In this document: positions 18,031-28,213 of the stretch, in pieces | How the letters are laid out: every line of letters begins with the position of its first letter | Position numbering within the stretch: position 1 is the stretch's first letter | Made by a program: the position numbers and the translations under genes | Assembly (NCBI RefSeq): GCF_016904955.1 | Contig: NZ_JADIKE010000038.1 | Coordinates: 1-64,000, forward strand | From: Dyella flava | GTDB taxonomy: Bacteria > Pseudomonadota > Gammaproteobacteria > Xanthomonadales > Rhodanobacteraceae | Direction of reading: 5' to 3' | Length of the DNA: 64,000 bases | Notes under the pieces: model-generated | Told to the model about the DNA's origin: nothing | Databases searched by the model: none | What the model saw: only the letters and a program-made list of their open reading frames with translations

Positions 18031-19803
18031 ATGCGCACGCATTATTGCGGCCTCATCAATGAGTCGCTGGTCGGCCAGACCGTTACCCTGTGCGGCTGGG
18101 TCAACACCCTTCGCCTGCAGAGCCACGTCGCCTTCGTCGACCTGCGCGACCATGAGGGCATTGCCCAGGCCGTGATCGAGCGCGAGAACGCCGCTGCCTT
18201 CGCCGTGGCGGGCGAGTTGGGCTACGAATACTGCGTGCGCGTCACCGGCACCATCCGCAAGCGCCTGTCGGCCAATGACAAGCTCAAGACCGGTGCGGTC
18301 GAGTTGCTGGCGGAGAAGCTGGAGATTCTCAACGCAGCGAAGGATCTGCCGTTCGCCCTGCACGAGAGTCCCAACGAGGACATGCGGATGACCTACCGCT
18401 ACCTCGATCTGCGCCGTCCCGAGATGCAGACGATGATGCGCACCCGCATCAAGCTGGTGCAGGCGCTGCGCCGCTATCTGGATGCGCGCGGTTTCCAGGA
18501 CATCGAAACGCCGATCCTCACCAAGGCCACGCCGGAAGGTGCGCGCGATTACCTCGTGCCCAGTCGCGTGCATCCCGGCCAGTTCTACGCCTTGCCGCAG
18601 TCGCCGCAGCTGTTCAAGCAGATCCTGATGATGGCCGGTTTCGACCGCTACTATCAGATCGCGCGCTGTTTCCGCGACGAAGACCTGCGCGCCGACCGCC
18701 AACCGGAATTCACCCAGCTCGATCTTGAATTCGCCTTCGTCGAAGAGAAGGACGTGCAGGATTTTGTCGAAGGCCTGATCCGCCACGTGTTCAAGGAAGT
18801 GGTGGACGTGGCGCTGGATGCGGTGTTCCCGCGCATGACCTGGGAAGAAGCCATGCGCCGCTTCGGTTCGGACAAGCCTGACCTGCGCATTGCGCTGGAG
18901 CTGGTGGATGTAGCCGACGCGCTCAAGCATGTCGAATTCAAGGTGTTTGCCGAACCGGCCAACGATCCGGCGGGACGTGTCGCGGCTTTGCGTCTGCCGG
19001 GTGGTGCAACGCTCAGCCGCAAGGAGATCGACCAGCTCACCGAATACGTGGCCAAGTACGGCGCGAAGGGGCTGGCGTGGATCAAGGTGGAAGACCTCGC
19101 CAAGGGCCGCGAAGGCGTCAATTCGCCGGTAGCGAAGTTCCTCGACGATGCCGCGCTGGAAGCCGTGCTCAAGGCTACTGGCGCGCAGTCGGGCGACATG
19201 GTGTTTGTCGGCGCAGGCAAGTGGAAGGCGGTCACCGACTTCATGGGCGCGTTGCGCCTGAAGGTCGGCAAGGATCGCGGTCTGGTCGAAAACAGCTGGA
19301 AGCCGCTGTGGGTCACCGATTTTCCGATGTTCGAGTACGACGAAGAAGAACAGCGTTTCGTCGCCCTGCATCACCCGTTCACCGCACCCAAGGTCGACGA
19401 TATCGCCGATCTGCGCGCGAACGCGGCTGTTGCGGTGAGCCGCGGTTACGACATGGTGCTCAACGGTAACGAGATTGGCGGCGGTTCCATCCGTATCCAT
19501 CGTCCGGAGATGCAGAGTGCGGTGTTCGAACTGCTCGGCATCGGCGCGGAAGAGGCGCAGATGAAGTTCGGCTTCCTGCTCAAGGCACTGAAGTTCGGCG
19601 CACCGCCGCACGGTGGCCTGGCCTTTGGTATCGACCGCATCGCCGCATTGATGGCGGGCACTGAATCGATCCGCGACGTGATTGCCTTCCCCAAGACCAC
19701 CAGTGCACAGGATTTGATGACCGACGCCCCGTCGGTAGTCAGCGAAGCGCAGCTCAAGGAATTAAACGTGGCGGTGTCCGTCACTCAGGCAGTGAAGCGC
19801 TGA
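18031..19803 (+). CDS. aspS: Aspartate--tRNA ligase
   Basis: This class II aminoacyl-tRNA synthetase charges tRNA-Asp (in bacteria without AsnRS/GatCAB separation it may also be non-discriminating). The 590-residue protein has an N-terminal OB fold (CGWVNTLR at about 21-28), the catalytic domain with motif 2 ([18 protein letters not shown]), the inserted GAD domain at about 290-420 and motif 3 ([13 protein letters not shown]). Length is normal for bacterial AspRS. A long antisense frame over the same DNA is a codon-bias artefact. Confidence 0.98.
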   Translation: MRTHYCGLINESLVGQTVTLCGWVNTLRLQSHVAFVDLRDHEGIAQAVIERENAAAFAVAGELGYEYCVRVTGTIRKRLSANDKLKTGAVELLAEKLEILNAAKDLPFALHESPNEDMRMTYRYLDLRRPEMQTMMRTRIKLVQALRRYLDARGFQDIETPILTKATPEGARDYLVPSRVHPGQFYALPQSPQLFKQILMMAGFDRYYQIARCFRDEDLRADRQPEFTQLDLEFAFVEEKDVQDFVEGLIRHVFKEVVDVALDAVFPRMTWEEAMRRFGSDKPDLRIALELVDVADALKHVEFKVFAEPANDPAGRVAALRLPGGATLSRKEIDQLTEYVAKYGAKGLAWIKVEDLAKGREGVNSPVAKFLDDAALEAVLKATGAQSGDMVFVGAGKWKAVTDFMGALRLKVGKDRGLVENSWKPLWVTDFPMFEYDEEEQRFVALHHPFTAPKVDDIADLRANAAVAVSRGYDMVLNGNEIGGGSIRIHRPEMQSAVFELLGIGAEEAQMKFGFLLKALKFGAPPHGGLAFGIDRIAALMAGTESIRDVIAFPKTTSAQDLMTDAPSVVSEAQLKELNVAVSVTQAVKR

Positions 19804-19817
19804 GTGGCCATCACCGC

Positions 19818-19845
19818 GGCCCTCTCTCCCAGAGGTGAGAGGGCC
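19818..19845. repeat. GGCCCTCTC hairpin between aspS and the hydrolase gene
   Basis: A perfect 9-bp stem (GGCCCTCTC at 19818-19826, GAGAGGGCC at 19837-19845) lies 15 nt after the aspS stop, without a T-run. It resembles the CCCTCTC-type extragenic palindromes of Xanthomonadales and may stabilise or separate the two transcripts. Confidence 0.5.
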
Positions 19846-19872
19846 ATGGACGTGGCGAGAAGATAGGTATCC

Positions 19873-20514
19873 ATGACCGAACACGTCATCCTGCTGCACG
19901 GCCTGTGGATGCGCGGTTTCGCGCTGGGCTTGCTGCATCGCCGCCTGATGGAAGAGGGCCTTCGCGTCCATCGCTTCGACTACATGAGCGTGGCGGCGAA
20001 TCAGCAGCATGTACTCGCGCGCCTGCGTGCGGGCATGCTGGAGTGCGCTCCGGAAACCGTGCATCTGGTCGGTCATAGCCTGGGCGGCTTGCTCGCCTTG
20101 CGCGCATGTCTGGAGCCGGGCGAGCTTCCGCCCGGGCGGATCGTCTGTCTGGGTTCGCCGCTCAAGGGCAGCGCCGCCGCACGGGCTTTTGCCGGCCTGG
20201 GGCGCGGTGGCGGGGTGCTGCTGGGATCCAATCGGGTGCTGCTTGAACAGGGCTTCGAAGCCTGGAGCGGACCGCGTGAGGTGGGCATGATCGCCGGGTG
20301 CATGCCGATCGGCCTGGGCGCAATGCTCAGCCATATCGCCGGCGAGCATGACGGCACGGTGGCGGTGGAAGAGACCTCGCTGCCGGGTCTTGCCGGCCAT
20401 TGCGTGGTCGAAACCAGCCATACTGGGCTGCTGCTGTCGGCAGAGGTGGCCAAGCTCACCACCCAGTTCCTGCGTGAAGGGCGCTTCGGACCCGTCCCGA
20501 AGGGCGCCGGTTGA
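19873..20514 (+). CDS. Alpha/beta-hydrolase, lipase/PGAP1-like
   Basis: The 213-residue cytosolic protein has the oxyanion-hole LLHGLW at 7-12, the nucleophile elbow GHSLGG at 67-72 (Ser69), a GEHDGTV acid loop and a late SHTGLL stretch that supplies the His. It belongs to the lipase-like hydrolases often found between aspS and yebC in Xanthomonadales. The substrate is unknown, with no signal peptide and no lid domain visible. Confidence 0.85.
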   Translation: MTEHVILLHGLWMRGFALGLLHRRLMEEGLRVHRFDYMSVAANQQHVLARLRAGMLECAPETVHLVGHSLGGLLALRACLEPGELPPGRIVCLGSPLKGSAAARAFAGLGRGGGVLLGSNRVLLEQGFEAWSGPREVGMIAGCMPIGLGAMLSHIAGEHDGTVAVEETSLPGLAGHCVVETSHTGLLLSAEVAKLTTQFLREGRFGPVPKGAG

Positions 20515-20590
20515 TGCTGGGGACATCCCTAGATATTTGCGCGATGCAGTAAAATCGCTCGCTTGTCATCAGATCCAGTCAGGAATCGCC

Positions 20591-21322
20591 ATGGGTAGAG
20601 GCCCGTCCATCGAAGGTCGCAAGAACGCCGAAGACGCCAAGCGCGCCAAGGTATTCACCAAGCTGATCCGAGAAATCACTGTTGCCACGCGTGCCGGTGT
20701 GGCCGATCCGAACCTCAACCCGCGCCTGCGTACGGCGGTGGACAAGGCGCTGACGGCCAACATGTCCAAGGACACCATCGAGCGCGCGATCAAGCGCGGC
20801 TCCGGTGCCGACGGCGGCGCGAAGATGGAAGAGCTGCGCTACGAGGGCTATGGTCCGGCCGGTATCGCACTGATCATCGAGTGCTTCACCGACAATCCCA
20901 CCCGCACGGTGGCCGACGTGCGTCACGCGTTGACCAAGCATGGCGGCAATCTGGGTACCAGCGGTTCGGTGGCGTTCCAGTTCACGCGTTGCGGCGAACT
21001 GGTGTTCACCACCGGCGGCGATGCCGCCGCGGAAGAAAAAGTGCTGGAAGCTGCGCTGGAAGCCGGTGCCGATGACGTGATCAACGAAAACGGCGAAAGC
21101 ACCGTGATCTGTGCGCCGGAACATTTCGAAACGGTGCAGCAGGCGCTGATCGATGCGAAGCTTGATGCACAGCACGCTGGCGTGGTGATGCGTCCGAACA
21201 ATCGCACTGCCGTAACGGGTGAATCGCTGGAGACGCTCACCGATCTGCTGGAAAAACTCGACGGGCTGGATGACGTCAGCGAGGTATATCACAACGCCTC
21301 ACTGCCGGCCGACGCCGCGTAA
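20591..21322 (+). CDS. yebC: YebC/PmpR-family protein
   Basis: The 243-residue product begins with the family signature [20 protein letters not shown] at ATG 20591, preceded by AGGAA. An open frame reaching back to 20348 is an overlap with the hydrolase gene. Other landmarks are [33 protein letters not shown] and the [10 protein letters not shown] stretch. YebC-type proteins were described as transcription regulators, and related TACO1-type members help translation of proline-rich stretches. It sits directly upstream of ruvCAB, its usual place. Confidence 0.95.
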   Translation: MGRGPSIEGRKNAEDAKRAKVFTKLIREITVATRAGVADPNLNPRLRTAVDKALTANMSKDTIERAIKRGSGADGGAKMEELRYEGYGPAGIALIIECFTDNPTRTVADVRHALTKHGGNLGTSGSVAFQFTRCGELVFTTGGDAAAEEKVLEAALEAGADDVINENGESTVICAPEHFETVQQALIDAKLDAQHAGVVMRPNNRTAVTGESLETLTDLLEKLDGLDDVSEVYHNASLPADAA

Positions 21323-21348
21323 ATGACGGCGGCCACAGCTACCTCGCG

Positions 21349-21870
21349 ATGATCCGCATCATTGGCATCGACCCAGGCAGCCAGCGCACTGGCATCGGCA
21401 TCGTGGATGTCGATGCGGCAGGCAAGCTGTCACATGTTTTTCATGATGCGCTGGTCGTGGCCGGTGAGGACAGCTTTCCGCTGCGCCTGAAACGCATTTT
21501 TGATGGCGTCAGTGAGATCATCGCGACCCATCGTCCGGTGGAGTGCGGCATCGAGCGCGTGTTTATGGCGCGCAATGCCGATTCTGCGCTTAAACTCGGG
21601 CAGGCACGCGGCGCCGCCATCTGCGCCGTGGTCAATCGGGGGATTGCCGTGCACGAATACGCAGCGACCGAAGTAAAGAAAGCCGTGGTCGGTGGCGGCC
21701 GCAGCGACAAGACACAGGTGCAGCACATGATCGGCGTATTGCTCGGGCTGAAGGGCCCCATCCAGGCGGATGCCGCCGATGCGTTGGCCATTGCCGTCGC
21801 ACATGCGCACACCCGTTCCAGTCTCGAACGCGTGGGTATTCCGCGCACTGCATGGAGGCGTCGCCGATGA
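21349..21870 (+). CDS. ruvC: Crossover junction endodeoxyribonuclease RuvC
   Basis: RuvC resolves Holliday junctions as a dimer with RuvAB. The 173-residue protein has the RNase H-like fold with the first catalytic Asp in [12 protein letters not shown] (Asp8), an acid in [12 protein letters not shown], and the late acid pair in [16 protein letters not shown]. Length is normal. The stop overlaps the ruvA start as ATGA. Confidence 0.97.
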   Translation: MIRIIGIDPGSQRTGIGIVDVDAAGKLSHVFHDALVVAGEDSFPLRLKRIFDGVSEIIATHRPVECGIERVFMARNADSALKLGQARGAAICAVVNRGIAVHEYAATEVKKAVVGGGRSDKTQVQHMIGVLLGLKGPIQADAADALAIAVAHAHTRSSLERVGIPRTAWRRRR

Positions 21871-22463
21871 TCGGTCGACTTCGCGGTATTCTCGTTTCAA
21901 AGCAGCCGCCCAGGTTGCTGATCGATGTGGGTGGGGTGGGCTACGAGGTGGAAGCGCCGATGTCCACCATCTACGACCTCCCGCCCACCGGCAAGGAAGT
22001 CACCCTGCTTACCCATTACGCGGTCAAGGAAGACAGTGTTGCGCTGTATGGTTTTCTGCATGAATCCGAGCGCACCGTGTTCCGTGATCTGCAGAAAGTA
22101 AGCGGCATCGGCGCCAAGATTTCGCTGGCGGTATTGTCCGGTGTATCAACGCAGGAATTTGCGCGCATGGTGCAGGCCGGCGATGTCGTTGCGTTGACCA
22201 AGATTCCCGGCATCGGCAAAAAGACCGCCGAGCGCATCGTGGTGGAACTGCGCGATCGCGTGCACGGCCTGGGCGCAAGCGCGCCGGGTTTCTCCGCCGC
22301 GTCGGATGCACCGCTTGATCCGACCGCAGAAGCCACCGTTGCGCTCCAGCAACTGGGCTACAAGCCGGCCGAAGTGACTCGGCTGGTGCAGAAAGTCGCC
22401 GCCACAGGTGACAGTGCTGAAACCATTATCCGCAAGGCGCTGCGCGCCGCACTCGGGAGTTAG
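21867..22463 (+). CDS. ruvA: Holliday junction branch migration protein RuvA
   Basis: RuvA binds four-way junctions and loads the RuvB motor. The 198-residue protein starts [12 protein letters not shown] at ATG 21867. It contains the OB-fold N-terminus, two helix-hairpin-helix motifs ([18 protein letters not shown] and [16 protein letters not shown]) and the C-terminal RuvB-binding domain ([12 protein letters not shown]). An ATG five codons upstream lies inside ruvC and is less likely. It is followed after 3 nt by kup rather than ruvB. Confidence 0.97.
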   Translation: MIGRLRGILVSKQPPRLLIDVGGVGYEVEAPMSTIYDLPPTGKEVTLLTHYAVKEDSVALYGFLHESERTVFRDLQKVSGIGAKISLAVLSGVSTQEFARMVQAGDVVALTKIPGIGKKTAERIVVELRDRVHGLGASAPGFSAASDAPLDPTAEATVALQQLGYKPAEVTRLVQKVAATGDSAETIIRKALRAALGS

Positions 22464-22466
22464 TTC

Positions 22467-24368
22467 GTGGGCCATGATATTTACCAGGGAATGAGTGAGT
22501 CAGAAGCCAGGAAGCGCATGGCGACACTGGCCCTGGGTGCGATCGGCGTCGTGTACGGCGACATCGGCACCAGTCCGCTCTATACCTTGCAGACCACGCT
22601 CAGCTACGAGGGCAAAACGCCGCATGCGGATAGCATTTTCGGTGTGTTGTCGCTGATTTTCTGGGCGCAGATCATCGTGGTGTCGTTGAAGTATGTGGTG
22701 TTCATCATGCGCGCCGACAACAAGGGTGAAGGCGGCATCATGGCGTTGATGGCGCTGGCGCTGCGTGGTGTGCGCGGCAGCGCAAGGATGCGTTGGTTGC
22801 TGGCGATCATCGGCATTTTCGGCGCGGCGCTGTTCTACGGTGACGGCGTGATCACGCCGGCTATTTCGGTGCTGTCGGCGGTTGAAGGCGTGAAAGTGGC
22901 GGCGCCCGGCTTGGGGCACTGGGTGATGCCAGTCAGTGCGGTCATCCTGTTTTTCCTGTTTGCGCTGCAGAAGCACGGCACCGATCGTGTGGGCAAGCTA
23001 TTCGGGCCGGTGATGGTGGTGTGGTTTATCGTCATCGCGGTGATCGGTGTGCAGAACATCGTGCAAAACCCCAGCATTTTGCGCGCGCTTTCTCCCCACT
23101 ACGGTCTCGAATTTTTCATGCATCACGGCTGGAGCGCGTTCGTTGCGCTGGGCGGTGTGGTGCTGGCGCTGACCGGCGCCGAGGCGCTGTACGCAGACAT
23201 GGGGCATTTCGGCAAGCGGCCGATCCAGCTGGCATGGTTCAGTTTCATCCTGCCCGCGCTGGTGCTCAATTATTTTGGCCAGGGTGCGTTGCTGTTGCGT
23301 GATCCAAGCGCTATCGACAACCCGTTCTTCAAAGCCGTGCCGTCGATGTTCCTGTACCCGATGATCGGGCTGGCGACGATGGCCACGGTGATTGCTTCAC
23401 AAGCGGTGATTTCCGGCGCGTTCTCGATGACTCGCGAGGCGATGTCGCTGGGTTATTCGCTGCGCATGCCGATCGTGCATACCTCGCGTGAAATGTCGGG
23501 GCAGATCTTCGTGCCGTGGGTCAACAGCTTCCTGCTGGTGATGGTGCTGGTGGCGGTGGTGGGATTCGGCAGTTCCGACGCGCTGAGCGCCGCCTACGGT
23601 ATTGCCGTGACGGGCACGATGAGCATCACAACGATCCTGGCGCTGTTCGTTGCGCGTCATCAATGGGGTTGGCGCCTGCCCTGGCTGATCGTGGTGGGTG
23701 CGTGCCTGTTGATCATCGATCTGTCGTTCTTCTCCGCCAACCTGCTGAAGGTCGAGGCCGGTGGCTGGTTCCCGCTGGTGCTCGGCCTGGGCGTGTTCAT
23801 CGTGATGACCACCTGGCGCCGTGGCCGCGAACTGGTGGTGCGCGAGATCAAGCAGGGGGGGCTGGCGCTGATGCCGTTTATCGAGAACATCATCGAACAT
23901 CCGCCATTGCGCGTGCCGGGCACCGCCGTATTTCTCACCGCCAACCAGAACGCCGTGCCGCACGCACTGCTGCACAATCTCAAGCACAACAAGGTGCTGC
24001 ACGAGCGCAACGTGATGTTGACGGTGGACATCCTCGAGACGCCGGTGGCCGAAGCGGAGGAGCGTATCCGCCTGGTACCGATGGACGGCGATTTCTACGG
24101 CCTCGAACTGCGCTTCGGTTTTGCCGAAGATCCGAACATACCGCTGGCGCTCTCCAAGTGCGCGAAGAGCGGCCTGCCGTTCGACCTGATGGACACCACC
24201 TTCTTTCTCTCGCGCGAGAACGTGGTGGCGGACAAGCGCCGTCCTGGCATGGCGCTGTGGCGCGATCGCCTGTTCGCCTTCATGTCGCGCAATGCGCTGC
24301 CGGCGACGGCGTTCTTCCAGATTCCGGGTAACCGCCTGATTGAGCTGGGAACACAGGTGGAAATCTAA
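22467..24368 (+). CDS. kup: Low-affinity potassium transporter Kup
   Basis: The 633-residue KUP/HAK/KT-family protein drives K+ uptake, probably with H+. The N-terminus shows the family stretch GAIGVVYGDIGTSPLYTL at about 27-44, then about twelve membrane helices (YGDGVITPAISVLSAVEG, EALYADMGHFG, NYFGQGALLL, FVPWVNSFLL) and a soluble C-terminal domain from about 455. The GTG at 22467 with GGGAG upstream is preferred; ATG 22491 is an alternative. Its place between ruvA and ruvB interrupts the usual ruvAB pair. Confidence 0.95.
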   Translation: MGHDIYQGMSESEARKRMATLALGAIGVVYGDIGTSPLYTLQTTLSYEGKTPHADSIFGVLSLIFWAQIIVVSLKYVVFIMRADNKGEGGIMALMALALRGVRGSARMRWLLAIIGIFGAALFYGDGVITPAISVLSAVEGVKVAAPGLGHWVMPVSAVILFFLFALQKHGTDRVGKLFGPVMVVWFIVIAVIGVQNIVQNPSILRALSPHYGLEFFMHHGWSAFVALGGVVLALTGAEALYADMGHFGKRPIQLAWFSFILPALVLNYFGQGALLLRDPSAIDNPFFKAVPSMFLYPMIGLATMATVIASQAVISGAFSMTREAMSLGYSLRMPIVHTSREMSGQIFVPWVNSFLLVMVLVAVVGFGSSDALSAAYGIAVTGTMSITTILALFVARHQWGWRLPWLIVVGACLLIIDLSFFSANLLKVEAGGWFPLVLGLGVFIVMTTWRRGRELVVREIKQGGLALMPFIENIIEHPPLRVPGTAVFLTANQNAVPHALLHNLKHNKVLHERNVMLTVDILETPVAEAEERIRLVPMDGDFYGLELRFGFAEDPNIPLALSKCAKSGLPFDLMDTTFFLSRENVVADKRRPGMALWRDRLFAFMSRNALPATAFFQIPGNRLIELGTQVEI

Positions 24369-24369
24369 G

Positions 24370-24455
24370 TTCAGGAGATAAGAGATAGAAGTGAGTAGTG
24401 AGAGGGTCGCGGGGTCAGCTTTCTCTTACTTCTCACTCCTCTTCCCTCACTCCTC
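24370..24455. repeat. AGTGAG-rich imperfect inverted repeat
   Basis: The left arm (AGAAGTGAGTAGTGAGAGG at about 24388-24406) and the right arm (CTTACTTCTCACTCCTC at about 24425-24441) form an imperfect hairpin just upstream of ruvB. It is made of repeated AGTGAG units. It covers the region where the ruvB ribosome site would be expected, and no good Shine-Dalgarno is seen. Confidence 0.5.
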
Positions 24456-24472
24456 GCCCCATAATGGCTGCC

Positions 24473-25522
24473 ATGACCGACCGCCTCATCACCGCCAATG
24501 CCCAGATGGACGACGAAGCCCTCGAGGCGTCGATCCGTCCCAAGCGGCTGGCCGAATACCTCGGTCAGCAGGCGGTGCGCGAGCAGCTGTCGATCTACAT
24601 CGAGGCTGCCAGGAAGCGTGGCGGGGCGCTGGACCATGTGCTGATCTTCGGGCCACCGGGTCTTGGCAAGACCACGTTGAGCCATGTCATTGCCAATGAG
24701 TTGGGCGTCAATCTGCGTTCTACCTCCGGTCCGGTGCTGGAACGCGCGGGCGATCTGGCGGCGCTGCTGACCAATCTTGAAGCACACGATGTGCTGTTTG
24801 TCGATGAAATCCATCGTCTTTCGCCCATCGTGGAGGAAGTGCTCTATCCGGCGATGGAGGACTTCCAGATCGACATCATGATTGGCGAGGGTCCGGCGGC
24901 GCGTTCGATCAAGCTGGATTTGCCGCCTTTTACGCTGATTGGTGCCACCACGCGCGCGGGTTTGCTGACCGCACCGCTGCGCGATCGCTTCGGTATCGTG
25001 CAGCGTCTGGAGTTCTATTCGCCCGAAGAGCTCACCGCCATCGTGCGCCGATCGGCGCGCATTCTTGGTATTGACTGTGACATCGAAGGTGCGCAGGAAA
25101 TCGCGCGTCGTGCGCGCGGTACGCCACGTATCGCCAACCGCCTGCTGCGCCGTGTGCGTGACTACGCCGAAGTGCGCGCGGGCGGACGCATCACGCGCCA
25201 GGCCGCACAAGCCGCGATGGACATGCTCAAGGTGGATGCCGAGGGTTTTGACGAACTCGATCGGCGCCTGCTGACCGTCATCATCGAAAACTTCGATGGT
25301 GGTCCGGTCGGTGTCGAATCGCTGGCGGCGGCACTTAGCGAGGATCGTGGCACGCTCGAGGATGTGGTGGAGCCCTATTTGATCCAGCAGGGCTTCCTGG
25401 TGCGCACCGCTCGCGGACGCATGGCCAGTGCGAAGGGCTGGCGCCATCTCGGGCTCACGCCGCCGCCGCGTCAGGTTCCGGTGAGCGATTTGTTTGGACC
25501 CACGGGGGCAGGGGATGCGTAG
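24473..25522 (+). CDS. ruvB: Holliday junction branch migration helicase RuvB
   Basis: RuvB is the AAA+ hexameric motor of RuvAB. The 349-residue protein has Walker [10 protein letters not shown] at 60-68, Walker [11 protein letters not shown], the GATTRAGLL sensor 1 stretch, the [10 protein letters not shown] arginine-finger region and the C-terminal winged helix ([15 protein letters not shown]). I start at MTDRLI (ATG 24473); MAAM at 24464 is a close alternative, and the longer frame to 24398 passes through the repeat. It is separated from ruvA by kup. Confidence 0.96.
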   Translation: MTDRLITANAQMDDEALEASIRPKRLAEYLGQQAVREQLSIYIEAARKRGGALDHVLIFGPPGLGKTTLSHVIANELGVNLRSTSGPVLERAGDLAALLTNLEAHDVLFVDEIHRLSPIVEEVLYPAMEDFQIDIMIGEGPAARSIKLDLPPFTLIGATTRAGLLTAPLRDRFGIVQRLEFYSPEELTAIVRRSARILGIDCDIEGAQEIARRARGTPRIANRLLRRVRDYAEVRAGGRITRQAAQAAMDMLKVDAEGFDELDRRLLTVIIENFDGGPVGVESLAAALSEDRGTLEDVVEPYLIQQGFLVRTARGRMASAKGWRHLGLTPPPRQVPVSDLFGPTGAGDA

Positions 25523-25653
25523 CAGGGGTATGGCCACCGTCAGATCGGGCTGTTGTCGTCGCTTTTTTCGATTACGGTAGAGCGGATCCTGGCGGATGAG
25601 CCGTTGCTGTTCGCCCACTATTGACTCCCCATCCCTCTCGCCAAGTCTTTGTC

Positions 25654-26073
25654 ATGTCACCAACAAGCCGCTCCCCCTTCAGCTGGCCGGTCCGCGTCTA
25701 CTGGGAAGATACCGATGCCGGTGGCGTGGTCTACCATGCGAGCTATCTGCGCTTTCTGGAGCGGGCTCGCAGCGAATGGCTGCGTGGGCTGGGCGTCGAC
25801 CAGCTGGCCCTGAAGGAGACCACCGGGCTGGGCTTCGTGGTGCACCGGATGGAGATCGATTTCCTCCGGGCCGCCCTGCTGGACGATGAACTGATGGTGA
25901 GCGTGGAAGTCAAAGAACGCCGTTCAGCCAGTATCCTTTTCACGCAGAGTATTACCCGGGCGGATGGAGCCGCGTTGATCCAGGCGCAGGTGCGTGCCGC
26001 ATGCGTGGATTTGAAGCGAATGCGACCCGCCCCGATTCCGGTCGATATCACCGGCCGGATCGATCGGGCTTGA
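25654..26073 (+). CDS. ybgC: Tol-Pal system acyl-CoA thioesterase YbgC
   Basis: The 139-residue hot-dog-fold protein has the 4-hydroxybenzoyl-CoA-thioesterase active-site pattern YWEDTDAGGVVYHASYL at 16-32 with the catalytic Asp (about Asp21). YbgC proteins hydrolyse acyl-CoA/ACP and lead the tol-pal cluster in most proteobacteria. ATG 25654 is taken; an ATG 11 codons upstream adds an unlikely extension. The 131-bp gap after ruvB probably holds the promoter of the tol operon. Confidence 0.93.
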   Translation: MSPTSRSPFSWPVRVYWEDTDAGGVVYHASYLRFLERARSEWLRGLGVDQLALKETTGLGFVVHRMEIDFLRAALLDDELMVSVEVKERRSASILFTQSITRADGAALIQAQVRAACVDLKRMRPAPIPVDITGRIDRA

Positions 26074-26134
26074 TCCCCATCCCGGCCTGACCCAAGAACA
26101 TATACATACCCATGTGGTGGAGTACCCCCAAGCC

Positions 26135-26821
26135 ATGAACGGTGGACTGAACGTTTTCGAGATCGTTGCGGATGCCAGCTGGCCCGTGAAATTCGTGATG
26201 CTGGCGCTGATGCTGTTCTCCTTCCTGTCCTGGGTGATCATCATCCGCAAGTACGCGCAGCTGAAGGCGGCGATGGAAAACGCCGAGTCGTTCGAGGAGC
26301 GCTTCTGGTCTGGCGCGGATCTGGCCCAGTTGTTCCGCGAGGTCAGCAACAACGGCGGTGACAACGGCGGCATGGAGAACATCTTCGAATCGGGCTTCCG
26401 TGAATTCGTGCGCCAGCGCCAGCGCCGTGCCAGCGACATGCGCACGGTGATCGAAGGCTCCGAGCGTGCGATGCGCGTGGCGGGCACGAAGGAAATTGGT
26501 GCGCTGGAACGCAATCTGGAATTTCTTGCCAACGTTGGCTCGATCAGCCCCTATGTCGGCCTGTTTGGTACGGTGTGGGGCATCATGGGCGCCTTCCAGG
26601 GCCTTGGCGAAATGAAGGATGTGACCATCGCCGTCGTGGCGCCGCACATCTCCGAGGCGCTGATTGCTACCGCGATGGGTCTGTTCGCTGCGATTCCCGC
26701 GGTGTGGGCCTATAACCGCTACGCCAACAAGGTGGAGCGAGTGGCTTCGCACTACGAGGTGTTCCAGGAAGAGTTCTCCTCCGTGTTGCAGCGTCAGATC
26801 CAGATCGACGACACGAACTGA
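26135..26821 (+). CDS. tolQ: Tol-Pal system protein TolQ
   Basis: TolQ is the inner-membrane MotA/ExbB-type subunit that couples the proton gradient to TolA. The 228-residue protein has three membrane helices (about 18-38, 135-155 and 168-190), a cytoplasmic loop with RRASDMRTVIEG, and the VGSISPYVGLFGTVWGIM and ISEALIATAMGLFAAIPAVWAYN signatures. ATG 26135 is behind GGAG; a GTG at 26114 is possible. TolR starts 14 nt after its stop. Confidence 0.96.
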   Translation: MNGGLNVFEIVADASWPVKFVMLALMLFSFLSWVIIIRKYAQLKAAMENAESFEERFWSGADLAQLFREVSNNGGDNGGMENIFESGFREFVRQRQRRASDMRTVIEGSERAMRVAGTKEIGALERNLEFLANVGSISPYVGLFGTVWGIMGAFQGLGEMKDVTIAVVAPHISEALIATAMGLFAAIPAVWAYNRYANKVERVASHYEVFQEEFSSVLQRQIQIDDTN

Positions 26822-26835
26822 TCGAGGACGCAATC

Positions 26836-27282
26836 ATGCGTAGCTCTGCGCGCCATAAGCGCTTCAAATTGAAATCCGAGATCAACGTCGTGCCTTACAT
26901 CGACGTGATGCTGGTGCTGTTGATCATCTTCATGGTCACGGCGCCGATGCTCAACGCGAACGTTGATGTAAACCTGCCGCAGGCCAATGCCAAGTCGCTG
27001 CAGGACAAGAAGGAGCCGGTGATCGTCTCGGTGGATAGCCAGGGGCAGATGTACCTGACCCTGGGCACCAGTAAGAAAGAGCCGATCGACGCCAATGCCC
27101 TGAAGGTCAAGGTTGGTGCGTTCGTGCAGCAGAATCCGGATGTCAGCGTGCTGGTCGCGGGCGATCGCGATGGCAAGTACGACGGCGTCTATCAGGTACT
27201 GGCCTTGTTGCAGCAGGCCGGCGTCGCCAAGGTCGGCTTGATGAGTGCGCCGGAGTCGGGCAGCCCGAATGGACGACCGTAA
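26836..27282 (+). CDS. tolR: Tol-Pal system protein TolR
   Basis: TolR, the ExbD-type partner, has one N-terminal membrane helix with the proton-path Asp (NVVPYIDVMLVLLIIFMV at about 17-34) and a periplasmic domain. Its 148 residues match the family. The end overlaps the tolA start by 14 nt. Confidence 0.96.
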   Translation: MRSSARHKRFKLKSEINVVPYIDVMLVLLIIFMVTAPMLNANVDVNLPQANAKSLQDKKEPVIVSVDSQGQMYLTLGTSKKEPIDANALKVKVGAFVQQNPDVSVLVAGDRDGKYDGVYQVLALLQQAGVAKVGLMSAPESGSPNGRP

Positions 27283-28213
27283 CACCAAAGGAACTCCGCT
27301 GGCGGTAGTTCTCTCGGCCATCCTGCACCTGGGTATCGTCGCCTTTCTGTTCCTGGCGATGCTGCCGTGCACGCGCTACGACAAATTCCTGAGTGCGCTG
27401 GGATTGCCCAATCCCATTACCTGCACGCCGCCGCCATTGCAGCTGTCGGGGCCGCCGATCGAGGCGACCCTGATCGGCAATACCGGTGCGCCGCCGCCGA
27501 AGGCACAGCTCGTCAAGCCGATTCCGAACACCGTGCCGCCGCCGCCCGCGGTGCCGCCGCCACCACCCCCGCCGCAGGTGCAGCCGCCACCGAAGCCCAG
27601 CCAATTGCCGCCGCCGCCGGAACATCCGGATACGGTGGATCAGGAGCGTGTGGTGCAGGATGCGCTCCAGAAGGCTGAAGATGCCAAGAAGGAGCAGGAG
27701 GAGAAGGAGCGTCAGCGTCAATCCGAGTTGGACGCCCAGGCCGCCAAGCGCAAAGAGGAGCAGCAAAAAGTGGATGAGCTGTTCAAGCAGCTCAATGCCG
27801 CTTCCCAGCAGACCCAGAAGCTCGACAGCAAGGCCAAGCAGGCCAAGCAGCAGCTGGCGGATCTGAAGAACGCGCAGGACAACGGTCAGCCTGACCTGCC
27901 CAACGCCGAGCAGCGACAAAGCGGCAACAATTCCAACAGTACCCTGTTGTCTCAATACATGGCGGCGATTCAGAACGCCGTCACGCAGAATTGGCTAAGG
28001 CCGGATAACATGCCGAACGCGCCGTGCGTGGTCCATATCGTGCAGCTTCCGGGCGGCAATGTGCTCAGTGCCAAGGCGTCGCCCAGCTGTCCTTATGACG
28101 CGGCCGGCAAGAAGTCCGTCGAAGATGCCGTGCTCCGCGCGCAGCCGCTGCCCTACAAGGGCTTCGAAAGCGTGTTCCATCGCGAAATCGATTTCACCTT
28201 CACCCCGCAGTGA
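27269..28213 (+). CDS. tolA: Tol-Pal system protein TolA
   Basis: TolA spans the periplasm between TolQR and Pal/TolB. The 314-residue protein has a membrane anchor at about 10-32, then an unusual proline-rich stretch (about 72-120, with runs of up to eight Pro). A charged coiled-coil follows (122-205, KEQEEKERQR), and then a C-terminal domain (about 220-314) with the TonB-C-like pattern PCVVHIVQLPGG and the Cys pair expected in TolA domain III. The start MDDRNT at 27269 lies inside the tolR end; the stop overlaps the tolB GTG. Confidence 0.93.
   Translation: MDDRNTKGTPLAVVLSAILHLGIVAFLFLAMLPCTRYDKFLSALGLPNPITCTPPPLQLSGPPIEATLIGNTGAPPPKAQLVKPIPNTVPPPPAVPPPPPPPQVQPPPKPSQLPPPPEHPDTVDQERVVQDALQKAEDAKKEQEEKERQRQSELDAQAAKRKEEQQKVDELFKQLNAASQQTQKLDSKAKQAKQQLADLKNAQDNGQPDLPNAEQRQSGNNSNSTLLSQYMAAIQNAVTQNWLRPDNMPNAPCVVHIVQLPGGNVLSAKASPSCPYDAAGKKSVEDAVLRAQPLPYKGFESVFHREIDFTFTPQ

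Noticed and set aside
17995..19611. 538-codon minus-strand open frame over aspS
   Set aside because: It is antisense to a complete, motif-perfect AspRS; composition is nonsense-like and it has no ribosome site.
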